Below, one piece after another: positions 7,382 through 15,218 of a DNA stretch of 38,171 bases. How positions within the stretch are numbered: position 1 is the stretch's first letter; each line of letters starts with the position of its first letter. The notes under the pieces are model-generated. The model worked only from the letters and a program-made list of their open reading frames with translations, was not told the origin of the DNA and made no database searches. This DNA comes from a bacterium (lineage in GTDB: Bacteria; Patescibacteriota; Doudnabacteria; UBA920; VMFF01). A program made the position numbers and the translations under genes. Where the stretch lies: NCBI GenBank assembly GCA_021842385.1, contig JAKCAE010000003.1:1-38171 (forward strand), written 5' to 3'.

Positions 7382-7804
7382 TTATTTAATGAAAACTGTT
7401 GCTAAAACACCTGCTGTTACTAAAAGACCGCCTGTAACATTTCCTAAGGTTGGTTTTTCTCCCAGGAATATGAAAGCAAGAAGAACTGTTAAAGCAACAC
7501 TTAGTTTGTCTATGGGAGCAACTTTTGAAGCTTCACCAAGCTGTAATGCTTTGTAGTAGAAAAGCCAGGAAAGTCCTGTTGCAATTGCAGAAAGGATTAT
7601 GAAGGTGTATGAGTATTTAGAGATTTTAAGAAGGTCTGAGGCATTTCCCTGCATAAAGACAATTCCCCAGGCAAAAATGACAATTATTATCGTTCTAATG
7701 GCCACAGCAAGGTTGCTATCAACCCCTTTTATCCCTATTTTGCCAAATATCGCAACTAATGATGCAAAGAAAGCAGAAAGAACCGCATAGATCACCCAAT
7801 TCAT
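7382..7804 (-). CDS. EamA-type half transporter (DMT superfamily)
   Basis: 140 aa with about five hydrophobic helices, i.e. one EamA repeat instead of the usual two, so it probably works as a dimer. The N-terminus NWVIYAVLSAFFASLVAIFG and the C-terminal phrases APIDKLSVALTVLLAFIFLG and EKPTLGNVTGGLLVTAGVL are typical. The substrate is unknown. A TATAAT box lies 23 nt upstream of the ATG and a purine-rich AAAGGGAA lies nearer the start, so this gene does have a short leader. It heads the EamA-cupin-DoxX run and is divergent from gpsA. Confidence 0.88.
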   Translation of the reverse strand: MNWVIYAVLSAFFASLVAIFGKIGIKGVDSNLAVAIRTIIIVIFAWGIVFMQGNASDLLKISKYSYTFIILSAIATGLSWLFYYKALQLGEASKVAPIDKLSVALTVLLAFIFLGEKPTLGNVTGGLLVTAGVLATVFIK

Positions 7805-7842
7805 ATTTTGTTTGTTAATTCCCTTTAATTATACACCTGCCC

Positions 7843-7871
7843 TTAAACAATCTCCAAAAGTTTGCTATGTT
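7843..7871 (+). promoter_or_regulatory. Promoter of gpsA
   Basis: TTAAAC (7843-7848), 17-nt spacer, TATGTT (7866-7871). The -10 box ends 8 nt before the ATG, so the transcript would have only about 1-2 nt of leader. Confidence 0.55.
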
Positions 7872-7879
7872 TTTAGTAT

Positions 7880-8737
7880 ATGAAAGTTTTAATTATTGGC
7901 GCAGGTAAAATTGGACAGGCAATTCAAAGCGGTTTTAAAGCAGATGTTTCTTTTGAGTTTTGGGACAAGGATCCAAGCAAGGTTCCAAATCAAAAAATTT
8001 TGGCAGAAGCTCTTTCTTTAGCTGATCTTGTTTTTTTGTGTGTTCCTTCAACAGGGCTGTTGGAAGCAACTCTTGCTTTAAAAGAGCATATTAAAGCAAC
8101 AACTTTTGTTGTTTCTTTAACAAAAGGCATGGAGCCAACTGGTCTTAAGTTTTCCTCTGAACTTTTTTCAGAATATCTTGCCAAAGAAAGCTTTGCTTTG
8201 CTTTCAGGACCAATGCTAGCTGATGAACTCATTTCCGGGAAAAAAGGCAGTGCTGTGGTTGCTTCTGCAAACAAAGAAATATTTGAAGCATTAAAGAGTT
8301 TGTTTAGAGAAGACTTTTTAGATTTAGAATATGATTCTGATGTCTATTCTGTTTCAATTTGCGGGGTTTTGAAAAATGTTTATGCTCTGGCAATGGGCAT
8401 TGCAGACGGTCTTTCTTGCGGTAATGATTTAAAGGGCGAGCTTTCTTCAAAGGCAATAGAAGAGGCTATGTCTGTGATTTCAGAACTTTCAGGAAATCCT
8501 AAAGTTTTTTTGGGAACAGCGGGAGTTGCTGATTTTGTGGCAACAGCAAACAGTTCAGAGTCCATGAATTTTCAAGCAGGCAAATGCATTGCGGAAAGTA
8601 AAGAATACCGAGTTAGTGAAGGTGTTAAGTCTTTGCCTTTGTTGGTTTCAAGGTTAAAAGATGTTTCTGTATATCCTTTGTTGAATAGCGTTTACGAAAT
8701 ATTGCTTAAGAAAAAACGGCCTGAAGATTTAATTTAA
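7880..8737 (+). CDS. gpsA: NAD(P)-dependent glycerol-3-phosphate dehydrogenase, short form
   Basis: 285 aa, shorter than the usual 330 or so. GpsA reduces dihydroxyacetone phosphate to sn-glycerol-3-phosphate for phospholipid synthesis. The Rossmann start VLIIGAGKIGQAI binds the dinucleotide. LSLTKG-like VSLTKGME, SGPMLADEL, and CGVLKNVYALAMGIADGL (with the catalytic Lys) follow in the expected order, then GVADFVAT in place of the common GxGDLxxT, and YRVSEGVKSLP near the C-terminus. The N-terminal segment is trimmed compared with E. coli GpsA. It is a single gene, divergent from the EamA gene, followed 38 nt later by a PPOX-type gene on the same strand. Confidence 0.9.
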   Translation: MKVLIIGAGKIGQAIQSGFKADVSFEFWDKDPSKVPNQKILAEALSLADLVFLCVPSTGLLEATLALKEHIKATTFVVSLTKGMEPTGLKFSSELFSEYLAKESFALLSGPMLADELISGKKGSAVVASANKEIFEALKSLFREDFLDLEYDSDVYSVSICGVLKNVYALAMGIADGLSCGNDLKGELSSKAIEEAMSVISELSGNPKVFLGTAGVADFVATANSSESMNFQAGKCIAESKEYRVSEGVKSLPLLVSRLKDVSVYPLLNSVYEILLKKKRPEDLI

Positions 8738-8775
8738 TTTCGTTGTATTTATCATTAACAAGAGGGCGTTAATAT

Positions 8776-9219
8776 ATGACCAACGGATTATTAAGCCATG
8801 AGTTAGAAAAATTAAGAGCTTTTATTGCCGGACACAAGATTGCCGTACTTGCTACGGTAGACCATTATTCCTTGCCCGAGGCTGCGGTAGTTGGTTTTAG
8901 CATGGGGGAGAACTTTGAGCTGTATTTTGGAACCTCTGTGGATACAAGGAAGTTTGAGAATATTCAAAAAAATCCCCGGGTTGCACTGGTTATTGGCTGG
9001 GACAAGGGGAAAACCGTGCAATATGAAGGGGAAGCAACAGAGCTTTCAGATGAAGAGGTTTTGAACTATCAGCAGACAGCGCTTGCTGATGTTCCTTCAA
9101 TTGCTAAGTATGTGCACAAGCAGGAAATGGTTTTTTACAAGGTTAAACCAAAGATGATTAAGTATACAGATGTTTCCACTCATCCTTGGGAAGTTTTTGA
9201 ACTTGCTGAGTTTAATTAA
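8776..9219 (+). CDS. Pyridoxamine 5'-phosphate oxidase-like flavoprotein
   Basis: 147 aa, one split-barrel FMN-binding domain. Characteristic phrases are LRAFIAGHKIAVLATVDH, YFGTSVDTRKFENIQKNP (T..RK...L..NP pattern) and RVALVIGWDKGKTVQYEGEA, followed by a C-terminal strand VFYKVKPKMIKYTD. Members bind FMN, F420 or haem and include general-stress flavoproteins; nothing shows true PdxH activity. The ATG follows TTAATAT directly, with a possible weak GAGGG 12 nt upstream. A weak hairpin (9220-9240) lies right after the stop. Confidence 0.85.
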   Translation: MTNGLLSHELEKLRAFIAGHKIAVLATVDHYSLPEAAVVGFSMGENFELYFGTSVDTRKFENIQKNPRVALVIGWDKGKTVQYEGEATELSDEEVLNYQQTALADVPSIAKYVHKQEMVFYKVKPKMIKYTDVSTHPWEVFELAEFN

Positions 9220-9244
9220 AAAACCTCTTTTCAAGGTTTTGTGA
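9220..9244 (+). terminator. Weak terminator-like hairpin after the PPOX-type gene
   Basis: AAAACCT (9220-9226) and AGGTTTT (9234-9240) pair around a 7-nt loop. The T tract is part of the stem, so efficiency is uncertain. Confidence 0.45.
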
Positions 9245-9250
9245 GTAGCT

Positions 9251-9278
9251 AAAAAAACGTGCACGCAAAGCGTGTACG
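9251..9278 (-). terminator. Intrinsic terminator for the 92-aa membrane protein gene
   Basis: On the minus strand CGTACACGC-TTT-GCGTGCACG (one G-T pair) is followed by TTTTTTT (9251-9257), 16 nt after the stop of the 9295-9573 gene. Confidence 0.85.
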
Positions 9279-9294
9279 AAAGAAACGCTTTCAG

Positions 9295-9573
9295 TTATTC
9301 GTTATGTGCGCTGCTGTGGGCAAGGTTCCAAATCCAGGCAAAGACATAGCCCATGATGTAGCCGATGACTGCTGTGACTATAACTAAGAGCAGGGCATTG
9401 CCAAAGGAAAATTGGTTGATGCTGTATTGGAAGTTCATGAAATGCAAGCCAAAGATCCAATCCATGAATGGTTTGGCAAGGTTAACAAGAACCATTAAAG
9501 CCCAAACCAAATGAACTAGTCCAAGCAAGCCACCAAAAGCTAAACCCACTTTATGCATGTTTAGATTGTGCAT
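9295..9573 (-). CDS. Small two-span membrane protein of unknown function
   Basis: 92 aa. Two long hydrophobic segments (about 9-33, VGLAFGGLLGLVHLVWALMVLV, and 57-82, ALLLVIVTAVIGYIMGYVFAWIW) flank an aromatic loop with WIFGLHFMNF. The end is short and His/Ser-rich. It looks like the small membrane proteins common in Patescibacteria (DUF5676-like is one possibility), but I cannot name it firmly. It is a single gene with its own strong terminator. The upstream AT-rich stretch has a TATATA box but no ribosome binding site. Confidence 0.75.
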   Translation of the reverse strand: MHNLNMHKVGLAFGGLLGLVHLVWALMVLVNLAKPFMDWIFGLHFMNFQYSINQFSFGNALLLVIVTAVIGYIMGYVFAWIWNLAHSSAHNE

Positions 9574-9622
9574 ATTTGTTTCTTTTGCGATGTTTCGACC
9601 TTTGTATATATTCTAGCACTTT

Positions 9623-10135
9623 TTATTCTATTTGTGCTTTAGCAGCCTTTAGGAAGGTTAAGTCCCGAAGCACAATGAAGCGTCCTTCATATTGATCTAC
9701 ATTGATTTCGTTTTCTAAAGTTTGTATGGCTGTTTCAAGATCCATCCATTCAGGTTCAAAGCCGTCTTGTGCTTCTTCTTCAGTTAAGCTGTTTGTTCCT
9801 TTTTCGCCAACTAAGGAAGCAACAAAGCAGTGCGATGTTTGATGCTCTTTAAAGCCATTTCTGTATTCTTCAATAATACCAAGGTCTTTGAGGTTGTTTG
9901 CTTCACATCCAATTTCTTCTAGGAGTTCTCTTTTGAGCGCTGTTTGCATATCCTCACCCTCTTCAATACCACCACCTGGAAGTTTGTGATATGACTTTTT
10001 AGTTGCATGCAGCAAAGCTATTTTTTTCTCTGCATCAAAAACAACAGCACGCACAGCGCTTCGAAGCTTGTATTGTTCAGGCTTTGTATTGTTGTAACCA
10101 ATATCAGTATCGTAGATTGTTTTTAGTGTTTTCAT
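9623..10135 (-). CDS. Nudix hydrolase
   Basis: 170 aa. The full Nudix box is present around residues 54-76: GGGIEEGEDMQTALKREL followed by LEEIG (G x5 E x7 REUxEExGU), binding the Mg-pyrophosphate group of a nucleoside-diphosphate derivative. It is preceded by the strand AVVFDAEKKIALLHAT and followed by EYRNGFKEHQTSHCFVA. The substrate is not predictable; house-cleaning of nucleotides or an ADP-ribose-type compound is plausible. A TATACT box (10142-10147) ends exactly 6 nt before the ATG, which implies a leaderless mRNA. Confidence 0.93.
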   Translation of the reverse strand: MKTLKTIYDTDIGYNNTKPEQYKLRSAVRAVVFDAEKKIALLHATKKSYHKLPGGGIEEGEDMQTALKRELLEEIGCEANNLKDLGIIEEYRNGFKEHQTSHCFVASLVGEKGTNSLTEEEAQDGFEPEWMDLETAIQTLENEINVDQYEGRFIVLRDLTFLKAAKAQIE

Positions 10136-10220
10136 GTTTTTAGTATATTCCCTTGCTATATTTTAGCAGGCTTTTTGCGTATACAGAGTTAAGGGATGTC
10201 AAATTGTTTGTGATATTGTA

Positions 10221-11087
10221 TTAACTAATTACCCCTATGACAAAGCTTGCAGCAACTGTCATGGTAGCACCAACAAGCTGTAGTTTTGAAATTTTTTCGT
10301 GATTAATAGTAATACCTAATAGTAGGGAAATTACTGGGTAGCTTTCGGTTATTGCGATTGTGACTGCAAGCTCTTTCTTTGCGAGAGCAATGGCAAAGAG
10401 TACCCAAGCCAAAGTATCAAAAATGCCCATTCCAACTATTAGCCAAGCATAATTACGGATGTGTCTAGAGGCTGTTTTTAATCTTCCGTGGTAAATGAGA
10501 TAACAGATACAGATTCCAACAAACACGACCCAAGGAAACCAGATAGTTAATAGCGGTGAAATTTCTTTTGCTCCGACTGCAGTAAGAAAATTAACTAAAC
10601 CATAACCAATTGCTGTGATTAAAGCCAGAACTGCTCCTTTTTCAAAGAAGTGGTGTTTTTTAATTTCTCCTGGCTTAGTAGCAATTAAAATAATACCCAC
10701 GAAAATCATAACCATGAGTAATATTTGTAGGATGTTGATATGTTCTTTTAAAAAGATCAAACCCATAATTACCGTAAGAGGTAGTTCTAACTCCATTAAT
10801 ACCTCTACAATGGAAAGTTTTCCTCTTTTGAGAGCTTCGAAATTAGATATGGCAACGATAAAGGCAGTAATTCCTAGGCCAAGTAGGATAAGGAAATTAG
10901 AGCGTTGTAAAACTAAAGCCAGATCATGCCAAACAAAAGGTAGCAAACCTAAAGAACCCAAGAAGCTTATCCAAGCTAGAGTTTCGATATCTCCTAGTTT
11001 GCGAGTCCCTTTTTGGATTAAAAAATCACCGAAACCCCAAAATAACATGGCTCCCAAAGCAGCCATAATACTAACTGAAGCGATCAT
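10221..11087 (-). CDS. EamA-family (DMT) permease, full-length
   Basis: 288 aa, about ten transmembrane helices in two EamA repeats. Repeat 1 runs from SIMAALGAMLFWGFGDFLIQ to LLMVMIFVGIILIATKPG (about residue 140). Repeat 2 runs from KGAVLALITAIGYGLVNFL to the C-terminus, with ITESYPVISLLLGITINHE typical of its penultimate helix. It is probably an exporter or importer of a small metabolite; the substrate is unknown. A TATAAA box lies 14 nt upstream of the ATG, just after the terminator of tRNA-Ser(GCU). Confidence 0.92.
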   Translation of the reverse strand: MIASVSIMAALGAMLFWGFGDFLIQKGTRKLGDIETLAWISFLGSLGLLPFVWHDLALVLQRSNFLILLGLGITAFIVAISNFEALKRGKLSIVEVLMELELPLTVIMGLIFLKEHINILQILLMVMIFVGIILIATKPGEIKKHHFFEKGAVLALITAIGYGLVNFLTAVGAKEISPLLTIWFPWVVFVGICICYLIYHGRLKTASRHIRNYAWLIVGMGIFDTLAWVLFAIALAKKELAVTIAITESYPVISLLLGITINHEKISKLQLVGATMTVAASFVIGVIS

Positions 11088-11122
11088 AATTTGATCTTAG
11101 ATTTATACAAACAAAGCATAAC

Positions 11123-11144
11123 AAAAAATCGCCAAAAAGGCGAT
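11123..11144 (-). terminator. Intrinsic terminator of tRNA-Ser(GCU)
   Basis: On the minus strand ATCGCC-TTTTT-GGCGAT is followed by TTTTTTG, 30 nt downstream of the tRNA 3' end. It separates the tRNA from the EamA gene. Confidence 0.85.
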
Positions 11145-11174
11145 GATATTTGATGTTTTTGAGATAAAAACTAG

Positions 11175-11266
11175 TGGCGGAGAGGGAGGGATTCGAACCC
11201 TCGAAAGGTTTTGACACCTTTACCGGTTTAGCAAACCAGCGCACTAGGCCTCTATGCGACCTCTCC
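11175..11266 (-). tRNA. tRNA-Ser (anticodon GCU), CCA encoded
   Basis: A 92-nt class II tRNA. The acceptor stem is GGAGAGG/CCTCTCC, discriminator G, CCA encoded at 11175-11177. The D stem is GCA/TGC. The anticodon stem CTGGT/ACCGG (one T-G) has the loop TTGCTAA, anticodon GCT, reading AGC/AGU. The long variable arm contains AAAGGTGTCAAAACCTTT, which itself forms a hairpin. The T arm is GAGGG-TTCGAAT-CCCTC. Unlike the other serine tRNA, it has its own terminator. Confidence 0.97.
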
Positions 11267-11319
11267 AAGTCTTTACTTTAACTCCGGTATTATACCTTTC
11301 CCATTATCTTTTTTCAACT

Positions 11320-11907
11320 TTAAAAATCTCTTGCAAAGGTTAAACATATGACCTCTGTTGCCCCCGCTTCTTTTAGTGCTTCTGCGCATTCTTTAATCTC
11401 CGTTAAAGAAGTTTCAATTAAAAGAATTTTAAGACTCTCGCTATCACAAGCTTTGTATACATTTGGTTTTTCTCTTGTTTTCTTAAGCAGTGTTAAAGTT
11501 GGCATGTTTAGAAGTTTTGCAAACTCTCTGGCAATGGCTTCATTTGGGTTAAACCCTTGAATTGCTTGTCTTCTTGGGTGTATTGGCACAAAGGAGATGA
11601 CAAAGTCTTCTGAAGGCAGTTCTTGTCTTTCAAGGAGAAACTTAAACATGATTTCAGCACAGGTTACATCTAAGCCTTTGATTAACTGACAATTAAAGGC
11701 ATTAAAGATTTTTCGTATTAGTGGTTGTCTTGAAGAACAAGCAGATAGTATTTGCTTGTTTTGATCTTCTAAAAACTCAATGGTATTCCAACAATTTCTG
11801 CAAAGGAGCATGCCGTATTCTCTGCAACCAACGCAAAGAGTAGGGAAGAGCATTTCCAACAGTTGAAGGTTTAATCTTTGGGTGCTTAATTTAAAATCCT
11901 GGCGCAT
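11320..11907 (-). CDS. comF: ComF-family protein with degenerate phosphoribosyltransferase site
   Basis: 195 aa. The N-terminus has the ComF zinc-ribbon-like pattern FPTLCVGCREYG....CRNCW. The middle has FVPIHPRRQAIQGFNPNEAIAREFA, matching the ComF hallmark (P.P.HPRR...RGFN....LA). ComF is an accessory factor in DNA uptake and single-stranded DNA handling. The PRPP-binding loop, normally LLVDDVxTTGAT, reads ILLIETSLTEIKE, so both acidic residues and the TTGAT turn are gone, while the flanking helix and strand (EALKEAGATEVICLTFAR) are intact. It is therefore probably not a working phosphoribosyltransferase. A TATATA box lies about 4-6 nt before the ATG. The gene is 43 nt downstream of clpC. 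Confidence 0.85.
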   Translation of the reverse strand: MRQDFKLSTQRLNLQLLEMLFPTLCVGCREYGMLLCRNCWNTIEFLEDQNKQILSACSSRQPLIRKIFNAFNCQLIKGLDVTCAEIMFKFLLERQELPSEDFVISFVPIHPRRQAIQGFNPNEAIAREFAKLLNMPTLTLLKKTREKPNVYKACDSESLKILLIETSLTEIKECAEALKEAGATEVICLTFARDF

Positions 11908-11950
11908 GCTATATATACGCCAGGATCATTAAATATTTGTTAATTTTGCA

Positions 11951-14560
11951 TTAAGCAAAGATTAACTTTTCTTTTGAGACTGATATTTTAATGTTTGAAC
12001 CTTGTTTGAATTTGCTGGTAATTAGTTTTTCAGCGAGCGGATCTTCAATTAAATCCTGGATGTTTCTTCTGACCAAACGTGCTCCCTGACTTGGATCAAA
12101 GCTTTTGTCTGAAATGAACTTAATAACCTTTGGGCTTGTTTGCAGGGTTATTTCCTGTGTTTTAAGATGTTCTACAAGCTCTTTTAATTGCAGTTCTGTG
12201 ATCTTTTTAATTTCCTCATACCCCAAAGGTTTAAAGACCACGATCTTGTCAATGCGGTTGATGAATTCAGGCCTGTATTGTTCACGGAGTGCCTGTGTAA
12301 CCTTTTCTTTTAACTGATTGTATTCAGCTTCAAATTTAGAGCTGTCTTTGTGCTTTGTTGTTGTTTCTTCAAAACCAATCTTGGCAGCCTGAAGGTTTAA
12401 ATCATGCAAACCAATGTTTGATGTCATGATTATGATGGTATTTCTGAAGTTTATCTTCCTCCCTGATGCATCAGTTAGTTGTCCTTCTTCTAGGATTTGC
12501 AGGAGAATGTTGAAAACATCAGGATGCGCTTTTTCCATTTCATCAAAAAGAATGACGCTGTATGGTTTTCTTCGGACTGCTTCTGTTAATCTGCCGCCTT
12601 CTTCATAGCCAACATATCCTGCTGGTGCTCCGATTAATCTTGAAACATTGTGTTTTTCCATGAACTCAGACATATCCACACGGATTAAAGCATCCTCATC
12701 TTCAAAGACTTCTCTTGCCAAGACTTTTGCTGTTTCTGTTTTACCAACCCCAGTTGGTCCTAAGAAGATAAAAGATCCCAGCGGACGTTTTGGGGAAGTA
12801 ACTCCTGCTCTTGATCTGCGTATTGATTTTGCTATGACATCAACAGCTTCTTTTTGTCCGATGATTTTGGTTTGTAAGATCTCTTCAAGATTGGTTAGTT
12901 TGGCAGACTCTGTTTTAACAAGTTTGGTTAGGGGAATACCAGTCATGGTGGCAACTGTTTTGGCAATGTCTGAAACTGATATTTCCTGTCTGTGTTTGTT
13001 TTTTGAATCCGCAATAACGTTCTGCACCTGATTTATGGTTCTGGAAAGATCAGAGATTTGTTTGTGCAGTTTTTCCCCTTGAATTCTTAAGTGTTCTGCT
13101 GTGACAAAATCTTGAGCAAGAACTGCTTTTGTTTTTTCATCCTCCAGTTCTTCAAGCTCTGTTTCCAGTTTTTTGATGGTTCTCAAAGACTTAGAATTAA
13201 CGCCAACAGTTTTTAAGTAAGCTGCGGTTTCGTCTATTAAATCAACAGCTTTGTCAGGAAGATATCGATCTTGGATGTATCTGCTGCTTAATTCAACCGC
13301 TGCTTTTATGGCATCGTCAGTGATTGTGATTTTGTGATGCTTTTCGTAGTTTGGTCTTAAGCCTTTTAATATTTCAATGGCTTCGTCTTGTGATGGTTCA
13401 TCAACAACAATTGGTTGGAAGCGTCTTTCTAAGGCCGCATCATGTTCAATGTGTTTTTTGTATTCTGAAAGTGTGGTTGCTCCAATGGCGTGAAGTTCCC
13501 CTCTGGCTAAAGCTGGTTTAAGGATGTTTGCCGCATCCAGTGAGCCTGTGGTTGCACCAGCTCCCACAACAGTGTGTAATTCATCAATGAAGAGAATGAT
13601 TTTTGGGTTGTCTCGTATTTCATCAATGATTTGTTTTAATCTTGATTCAAACTCTCCTCTAAACATTGAACCTGCAACTATTAAAGCAAGGTCAAGCGCC
13701 AGTATCTTTTTATCAAGCAAAGAATCCGGTACCTCATGTTTAACTATGGCCAAAGCAAGTCCTTCAACAATCGCGGTTTTGCCAACCCCTGGTTCACCGA
13801 TTAACACTGGGTTGTTTTTTGTTCTGCGGTTAAGTATTGAAACCATGCGGTCAATTTCTTTTTTTCGCCCAACCACAGGATCTATTTTCCCTTGTGCCGC
13901 TTTTTTAGTTAAATCTGTTGTAAAGTAATCAAGCGCTGAGCCTTTCATGCCCACAGCTGTTTGAGCGCTCATTGGGTTGCGCATGTTGTTTCCTGAAATG
14001 TTTGCTCCAGAATCATTGTCATCACCAAAACCAAAGTTTGAACGTTCTCCAGCTTGGCTCAAAGGACCGCTTGGGGCAACATTGTCATCCAGCATGCTTG
14101 GAAACTTGGCAACGTTTTCAAAGACTTGGATTAAGTTTTTTTGCAGTTCTGTCACCTCAACTCCTAATTTAGCTAGTATTACTTTGGCCCTGTTTGCTTC
14201 AATGTCTAATATCCCGTAAAGGAAGTGTTCTGTACCAATGAATTGGTATTGATATCTAGTTGCAGCAACTGCTGCTTTTTCAATGGTGTTTTTAATATTT
14301 TCAGAAAGAATCGGTTTCCAGGCTATGGTTGTGTGACCTTGGTTTACTTTTTCCAGCTCATCTTTCATGACTGTTAGATCAATGTTGTTTTTAAGCAGTA
14401 TTTCTGAAGCAAAAGAGCTGCGTTCTGATATAATGCCATAGAGAAGATGCTCGGTGCCGATGTGGTCGTGTTTTAACTGCTCGGATATTAATTGAGCGGC
14501 AATCAAGGCATTTTTGGCCCTTGTTGATAGCCGTTCAAGGATAAAGGCAAAATTATTCAT
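11951..14560 (-). CDS. clpC: ATP-dependent Clp protease ATPase subunit ClpC
   Basis: 869 aa from the ATG at 14560. The open frame extends 52 codons upstream, but MNNFAFILERLSTRAKNALI is the normal ClpC start and the promoter sits just before it. Order: two Clp-N repeats (about 1-150); a linker; AAA-1 with Walker A GEPGVGKT near 255; a short middle domain with a UVR-like coiled coil (about 460-510, LETELEELEDEKTKAVLAQ); AAA-2 with GPTGVGKT near 601; and the C-terminal D2-small domain. It unfolds proteins for ClpP or acts as a disaggregase. Neither clpP nor mcsB/ctsR is in the window. The promoter is a perfect consensus and predicts a leaderless transcript. Confidence 0.96.
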   Translation of the reverse strand: MNNFAFILERLSTRAKNALIAAQLISEQLKHDHIGTEHLLYGIISERSSFASEILLKNNIDLTVMKDELEKVNQGHTTIAWKPILSENIKNTIEKAAVAATRYQYQFIGTEHFLYGILDIEANRAKVILAKLGVEVTELQKNLIQVFENVAKFPSMLDDNVAPSGPLSQAGERSNFGFGDDNDSGANISGNNMRNPMSAQTAVGMKGSALDYFTTDLTKKAAQGKIDPVVGRKKEIDRMVSILNRRTKNNPVLIGEPGVGKTAIVEGLALAIVKHEVPDSLLDKKILALDLALIVAGSMFRGEFESRLKQIIDEIRDNPKIILFIDELHTVVGAGATTGSLDAANILKPALARGELHAIGATTLSEYKKHIEHDAALERRFQPIVVDEPSQDEAIEILKGLRPNYEKHHKITITDDAIKAAVELSSRYIQDRYLPDKAVDLIDETAAYLKTVGVNSKSLRTIKKLETELEELEDEKTKAVLAQDFVTAEHLRIQGEKLHKQISDLSRTINQVQNVIADSKNKHRQEISVSDIAKTVATMTGIPLTKLVKTESAKLTNLEEILQTKIIGQKEAVDVIAKSIRRSRAGVTSPKRPLGSFIFLGPTGVGKTETAKVLAREVFEDEDALIRVDMSEFMEKHNVSRLIGAPAGYVGYEEGGRLTEAVRRKPYSVILFDEMEKAHPDVFNILLQILEEGQLTDASGRKINFRNTIIIMTSNIGLHDLNLQAAKIGFEETTTKHKDSSKFEAEYNQLKEKVTQALREQYRPEFINRIDKIVVFKPLGYEEIKKITELQLKELVEHLKTQEITLQTSPKVIKFISDKSFDPSQGARLVRRNIQDLIEDPLAEKLITSKFKQGSNIKISVSKEKLIFA

Positions 14561-14566
14561 AGACCC

Positions 14567-14595
14567 ATTATATTTTATGCAATATTCAGTGTCAA
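14567..14595 (-). promoter_or_regulatory. Consensus sigma-70 promoter of clpC, leaderless arrangement
   Basis: On the minus strand TTGACA (14590-14595), 17-nt spacer, TATAAT (14567-14572): a perfect match. Only 6 nt separate the -10 box from the clpC ATG, so transcription should start on or next to the A of ATG. It lies inside the first codons of recX if recX starts at 14577. Confidence 0.9.
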
Positions 14596-15065
14596 AACGC
14601 AAAATTAATCCTTTAGAAGAGCGAGTAAAAAAACTTCGCGAGAAAATGCCCTGTAAAGAATATGCGCTGTATCTGGTTTCCTTAAGGGCGCAGGGCACAG
14701 AGCAATTGCGGGACAAACTTCAAAGAAAAAACTACGACCAAAAAGAAATTATTCAAACAATAGATCGTTTAACAGAACTTGGATATTTAAACGACGCTTT
14801 GTTTGCTGAAACATATTTTGAAAATCTGTTGCGCTTTAAAAACTTTGGATACTATGGTGTTAAAAAGAAACTCATGCTAAAAAAAATACCTGAAAAAGAG
14901 ATATCAAGATTACTTAAGGGATTTAGTGTTAAGAAAGAAGAAGAGATTGCACAAAGAGTTTTAAGACAGTCAGCAAGAAAAACTAAAGAACAACTTGCAC
15001 GTTCTTTCCAAAGCAAGGGTTTTAGACCAGAAAGTTTTGCAAAGTTTTTGGGTCTTCTCGGTTGA
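14577..15065 (+). CDS. recX: Regulatory protein RecX
   Basis: 162 aa from the ATG at 14577. An upstream in-frame ATG (14514) lies inside clpC and is unlikely; a later ATG (14646) is a real alternative. RecX binds RecA filaments and modulates recombination. The three-helix repeats are visible: YALYLVSLRAQGTEQLRDKL; ETIDRLTELGYLND-like IDRLTELGYLNDALFAETYF; then FGYYGVKKKLMLKKIPEKEI and ARSFQSKGFRPESFAKFL. recX is divergent from clpC with only 16 nt between the two ATGs, and the clpC promoter overlaps its 5' codons. No ribosome binding site precedes 14577; before 14646 there is only a weak purine stretch. Confidence 0.85.
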   Translation: MQYSVSKRKINPLEERVKKLREKMPCKEYALYLVSLRAQGTEQLRDKLQRKNYDQKEIIQTIDRLTELGYLNDALFAETYFENLLRFKNFGYYGVKKKLMLKKIPEKEISRLLKGFSVKKEEEIAQRVLRQSARKTKEQLARSFQSKGFRPESFAKFLGLLG

Positions 15066-15096
15066 TTAACCCTCATTTTAAATGTGTAATACAAGT

Positions 15097-15125
15097 TTGT
15101 GATTGTTGTTTCCCTATGGTATATT
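15097..15125 (+). promoter_or_regulatory. Promoter of the 15.1-17.1 kb secreted-protein unit
   Basis: TTGTGA (15097-15102), 17-nt spacer, TATATT (15120-15125). It predicts a start near 15132, about 20 nt before a GTG-started short reading frame with a good GAGAGGGG ribosome binding site. Confidence 0.6.
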
Positions 15126-15152
15126 TGATATATAGTTTAGAGAGGGGAAACA

Positions 15153-15218
15153 GTGCGACACAAACATAAAATTAAACATCATCATATATGGAATATACAG
15201 ATAAAAACGCGCAATTAA
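15153..15218 (+). CDS. His-rich 21-aa leader peptide (possible)
   Basis: The GTG at 15153 is preceded by AGAGAGGGG at a good distance, one of the few strong ribosome binding sites in the AT-rich part of the window. The peptide reads MRHKHKIKHHHIWNIQIKTR plus N, with five His and five Lys among 21 residues. Its TAA overlaps the ATG at 15218 as TAATG; that ATG is in frame with the next gene and directly starts its membrane segment. This is the geometry of termination-reinitiation coupling. It is not proven to be translated; conservation would decide. Confidence 0.45.
   Translation: MRHKHKIKHHHIWNIQIKTRN

Noticed and set aside
14561-14716. 52-codon N-terminal extension of ClpC
   Set aside because: The extension lies across recX and the clpC promoter. 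ClpC proteins begin at the MNNFAF-like position.
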